Virus record (IMG/VR): IMGVR_UViG_3300043424_000947
Span: 1 to 49,905 of that record
Direction: 5' to 3' (one strand)
Origin: a virus
DNA length: 49,905 bases
The number at the start of each line of letters is the position of its first letter. Within the stretch, counting starts at the first letter, position 1. The notes under the pieces were generated by a model. It saw only the letters and a list, made by a program, of their open reading frames with translations. It ran no database searches and had not been told where the DNA came from. Shown one piece after another: positions 44,901-49,905 of this stretch. Made by a program: the position numbers and the translations under genes.

Positions 44901-46327
44901 AATTTATTATTCAAAAATATCATGATAGAAATATTCATGATTACTTTCACGAATTAACTTTTAAAGGGGTTGATATTGAGAAAAGTCAGTTATTAAATTT
45001 ATTTAAAGTCAAAGAATTTCAAATTATTGGTGGGGGATTTATTGAAATACAAAATCAAGATACTTTAATAAATGAATTTGATAAATGTGAAACTGAACAA
45101 TTTAATTTTATTATTACCGCAGAAAAAAAATATACAGATGCAAGTTTAGTTATTTGTCAACTTTTGAATGTTAATCCTGCACAAAATCCAAATTTTGGTA
45201 ACGATACAAATCTAGAAAGGGTTCATAAGGCTTATTTATATTCAAATGACTTTCAAGATTTTCTTTTTCAATTAGAAGAAAAAGATGTTAAAAGACTAAG
45301 TGGAATTTCTGGTAAAGTTAAAGATGATTTACTTTTCGTTTATAATAGAGATAGAGAGACTTCTAGTGACACTGGAAGATTGATTTATCGTATGCATTCA
45401 ATAGGTTTATTAATTGATTATGAAATTGATTACAATAAAAATAATCTTTACAAATGTACATTTAGGAAATATAATTCAATTGAGCCCTATATTGATGAAA
45501 TTGAAATTTATTTAAGACGTTATTTGTCTGAAAATTCTGCATTAGAAAGTATTTGGAAACTGAAAGAAAGATTAACAAAACATGAAATACTAACCGATAA
45601 AATTCTTGAATGTCTATATTTTTTATCTGAGTTTTCTTATAAAGAAGTTGCTGATAAAAGAAAAAGGGCAACAGATGAAATTGAAAGTATTTTAATTAAA
45701 AGTGTTACTGAAACCAACTATATTGAAGATAGTTTTCAGCAAAATTTATTTATCAAAGAGCAAATATTTTTTTACTTTAATGCAAAATATGCAAGAAGTG
45801 GTTTTAAAATAGAAGGAAAACCATATTCTCTTTTAGATGATTATAAAGGTACTTTGCTTACTAAGGAAGAAATATTATATAAGTATTTAGGTACAGAAGA
45901 AAATTTAGGAGTATTTAAATTGGAAGGTACAGAACAGAACAATTATAAACACATGATGGGTTCTTGCAAAAAAATCTTACGTTCATTGAGTGAAACTGAT
46001 TTGAAAAAAGAATGGTTGTTAAGGTTATTGAAAGCTTTTTCAATGTATTCAGTAAATAATGAATCGTATATTTCTGAAGCAAATGAAGATCTTGAAATTG
46101 GTTTTATTAATATATATAATGATTCGGAGTTTCACAAAAATAAATTTGAGACTATTGAGCCAATTTTTAATTATTATTTTGATATTTTAGAAAAAAATAT
46201 TCAAAAGGAAAATAAATCATTCTTGGATATTAAATTAATTAGAAATAAGATTTTAATAGAAATGCAAACTATGTCAATAGATAAACTAATTACAAACAAT
46301 AAATTTAGAACTGAGATTTATGCCTAA
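41960..46327 (+). CDS. nuclease-like domain fused to RecQ-like helicase
   Basis: 1455 residues. Around residues 204-227 a restriction-nuclease or Vsr/RAP-like motif is visible (GLIFEFDGPHHKRQDFKYYD). The helicase core follows: motif I LLPTGGGKS (~489-497), motif II VIDEVH (~595-600) with VSEWGHDFR typical of RecQ, motif III GLTATAS, motif V FGMGIDKKDIR (~833) and motif VI QEAGRSGRD (~861-869). The last ~580 residues are unassigned. RecQ-type helicases unwind 3'-5'. The gene follows the HEPN gene by 45 bases with no terminator, and its 3' end overlaps the next gene. Confidence 0.85.
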   Translation: MQFKAGYIADSIAKVIIDYKAKLDKYNEKDNYKFLQIDGLLEYVSSFDVNFKDNLSVDFHKINPVLATINNIITRGLPTRLPVFIEELFSQIGITKPNEREFEFDFSKANKDIEFETIFELLHILEPKLEISQKQYGGLPGSFSEWKFLDETLKDYPFAKQILQSQRDFSTIDKKLAGGKTLDFSFEFPYKIISNSLNGKLRKGLIFEFDGPHHKRQDFKYYDRYRDNVADEKDFETLRQSYEELGLNPLMNDFLKEDIFKIFNINYNRETIAFENEFSLIFIPLAVARIQKTLIELLIRKPDLIKKECLKIAIVERDFPCGAIALKSLKDFINNINSLLEKDDNLILPKFDLTIFDNKNWLKDERLHLDANRQNEEYFKLNTFDIVIDHAILRRSNIYKENDFICENAIKIRSSHYFDTSYGRKIYCSDILNYKQLVEKQDDGSYKSIKENEKHINFFIQNIFRKKEFREGQLPIISRALQQKPVIGLLPTGGGKSLTFQLPTFLQPGLCLVVDPIKSLMEDQVRVLKENWIDCCEYINSNDKRQDKTKKLIDFRFGETMFLFVSPERFVMEDFRSIIKNINSNKFGLAFSYCVIDEVHCVSEWGHDFRTTYLMLGKNAQKFATTKSKKPVTLIGLTATASFDVLTDIERELKIEHNDIANAIILIENTIRPELFFRVIDVSGKNRMEELNKDFQNIGKNLSIINNSDLLLRSQKHHFEEFDKKDFATKETKDLNDNAKITFEYNSRYLIEKPLETYSQNDFFSIVFCPVIGEKLDNNGDWSNKNGVRYVESKLDSNSKGFFFASDDDQIGEDVHKHFENFTTNKTKHIVCTKAFGMGIDKKDIRSTYHYFYSGSLESLVQEAGRSGRDKKISIANILISKSRFVKLDVYKFFRENMNLKLLTENKETRKSIRQEFEKVWIESTPIDVNFSTYEEAINKIDNTDFSLQRRDNTRYNILSDSSILDLKSKLKEKDNDNNYKFIIQKYHDRNIHDYFHELTFKGVDIEKSQLLNLFKVKEFQIIGGGFIEIQNQDTLINEFDKCETEQFNFIITAEKKYTDASLVICQLLNVNPAQNPNFGNDTNLERVHKAYLYSNDFQDFLFQLEEKDVKRLSGISGKVKDDLLFVYNRDRETSSDTGRLIYRMHSIGLLIDYEIDYNKNNLYKCTFRKYNSIEPYIDEIEIYLRRYLSENSALESIWKLKERLTKHEILTDKILECLYFLSEFSYKEVADKRKRATDEIESILIKSVTETNYIEDSFQQNLFIKEQIFFYFNAKYARSGFKIEGKPYSLLDDYKGTLLTKEEILYKYLGTEENLGVFKLEGTEQNNYKHMMGSCKKILRSLSETDLKKEWLLRLLKAFSMYSVNNESYISEANEDLEIGFINIYNDSEFHKNKFETIEPIFNYYFDILEKNIQKENKSFLDIKLIRNKILIEMQTMSIDKLITNNKFRTEIYA

Positions 46328-47141
46328 TTACGATGAAATCATAAAGCTATCACAAGAAAATGTGTATGCATTAAGTGAAAAACTTAAAGATTTAGATAAA
46401 TTATATCAAGATATAGTTAGTATAAAAACAAAGTCTGAAGTAATTCCATTGGCTTTTGAAGAAAACTTTCAAAAAATAACTGAAGGTTTTAAGGCTCAAT
46501 CTGAATCTTTTAGTGTTGCGATAAATACCTATTTAGATGGCAATAACTCCTTACTAACATCAAAGTTTAAAGATTTTACAGATAAAATTTCTGAATTAGA
46601 TGTAGAAATTACTCGATTAGTTAGCACAGATTTCACTGCATCTTTCAATGAATTACAAAATGTGTTTATTGAAAAAACAAGAACAGATTTAGCAGTAGAA
46701 CTTACTAAAATTGGTGAAAAAACTAAAGATTTTCAGATAAAAATTGAAGCATTAAGTGTTGAAATTAAAAGAATTGAAAATGTAGATTTAGAGAAACATT
46801 TTGATAAACTTCAAAAAACATTATCTGATATTTTTTCATCAATAGCAACTGTAAATCAGACTATTTTAAATCAATCACAAACTTTGAATTCTGTTTTACA
46901 AAAGAATTCAGAATTGGAGCTTTTAGTTAAGAAACAGAGTGAATTAATTGATTTAAATAAACTTGAGATTGCTAAATCTATTGAAAAACAAGATTTGAAA
47001 TTGTCTGAAATTATTACATCCACAAATGAAATCAAATTAGAAAATGGAGAATTAAAAAAAGAATTGAATCAAAATAAAATATTGATTTTTGGATTAATTT
47101 TTATTTCAGTTGTTTCTTTAGTTCTTCAGTTTATAAAATAA
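46320..47141 (+). CDS. coiled-coil protein with C-terminal membrane anchor
   Basis: 273 residues. Long amphipathic helices with heptad spacing cover most of the protein, and a single membrane helix ends it (KILIFGLIFISVVSLVLQFI). The start codon lies within the last 8 bases of the helicase gene, so the two are translationally coupled and probably work together. A tail-anchored coiled-coil partner could tether the helicase to the membrane or act as a pore-forming effector. No family is recognised. Confidence 0.75.
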   Translation: MPNYDEIIKLSQENVYALSEKLKDLDKLYQDIVSIKTKSEVIPLAFEENFQKITEGFKAQSESFSVAINTYLDGNNSLLTSKFKDFTDKISELDVEITRLVSTDFTASFNELQNVFIEKTRTDLAVELTKIGEKTKDFQIKIEALSVEIKRIENVDLEKHFDKLQKTLSDIFSSIATVNQTILNQSQTLNSVLQKNSELELLVKKQSELIDLNKLEIAKSIEKQDLKLSEIITSTNEIKLENGELKKELNQNKILIFGLIFISVVSLVLQFIK

Positions 47142-47156
47142 TTTAATACTTGCTCA

Positions 47157-47194
47157 AAAGTGGGTGCTATTTCCCACTTTAATATTTATTTTTT
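47157..47194 (+). terminator. Rho-independent terminator of the retron/helicase operon
   Basis: Arms AAAGTGGG (47157-47164) and CCCACTTT (47173-47180) are perfect complements around an 8-base loop. A T-rich tail (47181-47194) follows. It lies 15 bases after the coiled-coil membrane gene stop and ends the plus-strand run that began at the retron. Confidence 0.85.
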
Positions 47195-47263
47195 CATCTC
47201 TGCACTTCTACCACACATATAGTATTCATCTTTGTTCTATCAAATCAAACAAAGATATATACT

Positions 47264-48583
47264 ATGAGTTTTTTAGACATTTTAATCAAAAATATGGATA
47301 GCCAAGTGGCAGACTTAGCTACTCAATCATCAACCCACAAACCAAATACTGGTTTTATAAAATCATTATACACCAAAAAAGTTAATGATGATACTACCGA
47401 AAAGGAAGCTGTAGCTACCTACTCTGAACCAATCTCAAAACTCACTCCACAACGTGAGCATTTAACGGATTATGGTTTTGAGCAAGCAGGTTTGGCTGGT
47501 GGGAATTTAGAAAATTTTGTTTCACATTTAGAGTTAATCAAAAACGGTCATTTCCTTGATGCTGACCATAAGCAAAACAATAAACGTGATGAAATTTTAG
47601 CTTTAATCAACCAAATTGAAGAAGAAAAGTCAACCTTAAATCAATATCAAATTGATATTACCCAACTTGAAAAAGGAGAGCTTGAACTTTGTAAGAAAAA
47701 CAAAATCCGCCTTGAAGATGAGATTGATGAACTAAAAACTTCACAAGCAAAATCAGAAGAAGAATCAGAATTTAGCCTATTTTCTGTGATTCAATTTTCA
47801 GTATTCGGACTTGTATTTTTAATAGGAGGGATGTTTTTATATGCATGTATGACCAATTTGGTGTTTTTTAATACTTTAAATATCAATGCCATTACAGCTG
47901 ATAATGTAGGCTCAATGATGAGTTTATTTGCAAGGGTAAACTTTACAAATATATTTTCATCAGTAGTAAGTATCATGTTGGCAGCCGTGATTTTGTTTGG
48001 GGCTACTTATTTAGAATCTCAAAATAAATGGTGGTTAATTGGTGTATTAATTTTTGATTTTATTATGGCATTTGTAATTGAAAATCAAGTTGCTGATATA
48101 AAAACTGCCATGGGTTTAGAAGTAAACATGCAAGATTTAGCATTTGAAGGTCTCACAATTGCCATATTTAGCTTTTTCGGATATTATGGTTTTGCAAAAT
48201 CTATAGCTAAACTAAAAGCTGAATTAGAAAAAAAGAATCCACACAAAGGCTTAAAAATTAAAGTTGAAACTTTAAAAAATAGAATTACTCAAATTGATAT
48301 AGAGATAGTTGCGGTTGAAAGTAAGATTTCTGAAATAAAAAAGAAAGTTACAGCCATTGAAACAGCCATTAAAAAAATAGAAAATAGAATTGAGTATTTA
48401 CACAGTAATGTAGAAGATGTACTTAAGAGTCTGGATTCATTTACAACTGGTTGGTTAAATTATTTGTCAGCTCGAAAAGTACCACAAGAGCAAATTTTAA
48501 ATACTCGTAAAGTTTATACTCAATTTTTGAGCAATAAATCAACCGATGCAAATAGTAATACTGAGCAATTAATTGAAAAATAG
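47264..48583 (+). CDS. four-helix membrane protein with flanking coiled coils
   Basis: 439 residues. A soluble N-terminal part with a coiled coil near 105-160 precedes about four membrane helices (approximately 170-195, 228-250, 255-273 and 290-312). A second coiled coil follows at about 315-385. No known family. It starts a new unit of exported or membrane proteins after the operon terminator. The start is the ATG at 47264. Confidence 0.75.
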   Translation: MSFLDILIKNMDSQVADLATQSSTHKPNTGFIKSLYTKKVNDDTTEKEAVATYSEPISKLTPQREHLTDYGFEQAGLAGGNLENFVSHLELIKNGHFLDADHKQNNKRDEILALINQIEEEKSTLNQYQIDITQLEKGELELCKKNKIRLEDEIDELKTSQAKSEEESEFSLFSVIQFSVFGLVFLIGGMFLYACMTNLVFFNTLNINAITADNVGSMMSLFARVNFTNIFSSVVSIMLAAVILFGATYLESQNKWWLIGVLIFDFIMAFVIENQVADIKTAMGLEVNMQDLAFEGLTIAIFSFFGYYGFAKSIAKLKAELEKKNPHKGLKIKVETLKNRITQIDIEIVAVESKISEIKKKVTAIETAIKKIENRIEYLHSNVEDVLKSLDSFTTGWLNYLSARKVPQEQILNTRKVYTQFLSNKSTDANSNTEQLIEK

Positions 48584-48586
48584 CAA

Positions 48587-48970
48587 ATGAAAAATGTAAT
48601 TATAGTATTGATTTTGAGCTTGATTGGAGTATCAGCTCATTCACAAGCAATGATCGGGAAAAGTTTGAATTTTTTTAAGAAAGAATGTCCAAATTATAAA
48701 ACCGAAATTTTAAAGGGAGATTTGTATTATACTGTTGAAGATGAGTTAGGATTTAGAGCTTTTTATTTTGAAAATAATATTAACACATACTGTATGTTTG
48801 TACCAACCAACGAGTATAAGCATGAATTTATAAAAGCATATAATGAAAAGTTTATTATAAAAGCTGATAGACAATGGGAAGCATTTATTAGCGGAGGTTT
48901 ATTGCAGGTATTTCTTCGATTAAGTGATACCAAGGAGTGGGTATTTCATTACTACTTTGTTCAAGAGTAA
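48587..48970 (+). CDS. small exported protein
   Basis: 127 residues. A signal peptide is clear (MKNVIIVLILSLIGVSAHSQ, with likely cleavage after AHSQA). The mature part is ~105 residues and strand-rich. It starts 3 bases after the previous stop. Function unknown; probably periplasmic. Confidence 0.7.
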   Translation: MKNVIIVLILSLIGVSAHSQAMIGKSLNFFKKECPNYKTEILKGDLYYTVEDELGFRAFYFENNINTYCMFVPTNEYKHEFIKAYNEKFIIKADRQWEAFISGGLLQVFLRLSDTKEWVFHYYFVQE

Positions 48971-48975
48971 ACTTT

Positions 48976-49023
48976 ATCAATACCTGTAAGGTGAACGAGC
49001 TCAGGTAGAGCACAGGTATTGAT
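48976..49023 (+). other. perfect hairpin between the exported-protein genes
   Basis: ATCAATACCTGT (48976-48987) pairs exactly with ACAGGTATTGAT (49012-49023) around a 24-base loop that contains GAGCTC and a second copy of the CAGGT half. There is no clear T tract, so it is not a standard terminator. A leader structure, attenuator, site-specific recombination site or small structured RNA is possible. Confidence 0.65.
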
Positions 49024-49061
49024 TTTAAATTATTTCAATTTAACCCTAAAATTATTCTATT

Positions 49062-49883
49062 ATGACAAATTTCTTCAAAAGTATCGTTTCTATTATTCTT
49101 GTTTGCATTTCTATTTCTGGTTTTGCAACTAGTAACAATTATGTGATTCTATTAGATTTAAGCGATAGAATTACGGTAAAAGGACAAATAGAGCAAGATA
49201 AAGCTGTAATTAAAGCAATCTATGATAAGTTTTATGCTGAGGTAAAGAAAGATATGTTTATCAATTCAAATGCTTCATTTAAAATTGTAATTGCTCCACA
49301 GTCATTTGTGCCTTATGATAAAAATCAATTTGAAGCCGAATTGATAATTGATTTAGCGAATGTAACTATTTTGCAAAAACGCAAAGCTGTTGAAGTTTTT
49401 AGCTCAAAATTTCAAACTACAGTCAATAATTTATACACCAAAGCATATATCAGCAACAATAAAAACCAATATGCTGGTTGCGATTTATGGAAGTATTTTA
49501 ATGATTACCTTAGTTCAGATATTAAAACAAATCAAGCCAATAAAGTATATGTTCTCACAGATGGCTATTTTGATTTTGAAAATAATCCGAACATAAAACA
49601 TGTTGGTAATCAATCAACTTCTACACATTTTTTATCACAATTAAATGTTAATAATTGGAAAGAAGTGTTTGTTTTGAAGAAAATGGGAATTATTCCTATT
49701 CTTAAAAATTGGGCAAATACGGAAGTGAATGTTGTTGGTATTAGCCCTAAATCATCTGACTTAAATGAAATTGAAAAGCTGAAATTTATTTGGGAAAATT
49801 GGCTTAAATCTTCAGGCATAAAACAAGGTAAAATGCTACTGAGTACCAATATTTCAAATATACTAATTCAGTTAAAAACTTAA
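49062..49883 (+). CDS. exported VWA-like protein
   Basis: 273 residues with a signal peptide (IVSIILVCISISGFA). The mature N-terminus YVILLDLSDRI resembles the first VWA motif, though the second Ser of DxSxS is Asp-Arg, and VYVLTDGYFDF resembles the later VWA T-D-G element. It may be a metal-dependent adhesion or assembly domain acting in the periplasm. The stop is 22 bases before the end of the window. The gene shares direction with the two membrane/exported genes before it. Confidence 0.65.
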   Translation: MTNFFKSIVSIILVCISISGFATSNNYVILLDLSDRITVKGQIEQDKAVIKAIYDKFYAEVKKDMFINSNASFKIVIAPQSFVPYDKNQFEAELIIDLANVTILQKRKAVEVFSSKFQTTVNNLYTKAYISNNKNQYAGCDLWKYFNDYLSSDIKTNQANKVYVLTDGYFDFENNPNIKHVGNQSTSTHFLSQLNVNNWKEVFVLKKMGIIPILKNWANTEVNVVGISPKSSDLNEIEKLKFIWENWLKSSGIKQGKMLLSTNISNILIQLKT

Positions 49884-49905
49884 GTAAAATTAATTAACTT
49901 TACTT

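Overview
The window is AT-rich and fits a member of the Bacteroidota. It lacks clear Shine-Dalgarno sites, contains TAnnTTTG-type promoter boxes, and its protein families (WYL regulator, DUF1016/YhcG, DUF6088, BREX with Bacteroidota-like sequence) are common in that phylum. No rRNA, tRNA or core housekeeping locus is visible. The gene content looks like a large mobile element (plasmid, integrative element or phage-plasmid) loaded with defence genes.

Positions 1-6560 (minus strand) hold a ten-gene module. It has a P-loop ATPase, a DnaA-domain-IV-like protein, two lytic transglycosylases (one with an EF-hand and a membrane anchor), and several small membrane or coiled-coil proteins, including a 54-residue one. 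This suggests virion morphogenesis or an envelope-spanning machine, but I recognise no capsid or conjugation protein. Positions 6600-8430 are a graveyard: a DUF1016 nuclease gene broken by one in-frame stop, an AbiE-type antitoxin fragment that still has two matched palindromic operators, and degraded repeats of the start region of the neighbouring gene.

Positions 8432-24020 (minus strand) are a complete nine-gene BREX operon with a type-1-like order: brxA, brxB, brxC, pglX, [AlbA_2/Schlafen-like ATP-binding protein, ParA-like ATPase], pglZ, brxL and a PD-(D/E)XK nuclease. The bracketed pair and the terminal nuclease are additions to the usual set. All genes overlap or lie within about a dozen bases of each other. 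A promoter with an overlapping inverted repeat sits upstream of brxA.

Positions 24027-38140 return to backbone-like genes: a pair of paralogous SPFH-like proteins, a sigma factor, a transglutaminase-like protein, an AbiEii-like nucleotidyltransferase, a giant SNF2-like helicase, an HNH nuclease, a SRAP/HMCES-type protein beside a umuC remnant, a tandem duplication of small genes with conserved stop-then-open-frame structure, and an excisionase-like HTH protein. Dispersed intergenic repeats (GAGTTTAGAGTT-like tracts and GTAC-rich hairpins) mark this backbone and the left module. They are absent between the BREX genes.

Positions 38161-47194 hold the most interesting cargo. A WYL regulator is divergent from a retron: a 312-nt RNA with paired a1/a2 ends, then a retron-type reverse transcriptase with NAxxH, YADD and VTG motifs. 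The retron is followed in the same direction by a HEPN-motif protein, a 1455-residue nuclease-like/RecQ-like helicase and a coiled-coil tail-anchored membrane protein, and the run ends at a clear terminator. I know of no described retron with this set. Positions 47264-49883 hold three membrane or exported proteins (four-helix membrane protein, small exported protein, VWA-like protein) and a perfect hairpin between the last two.
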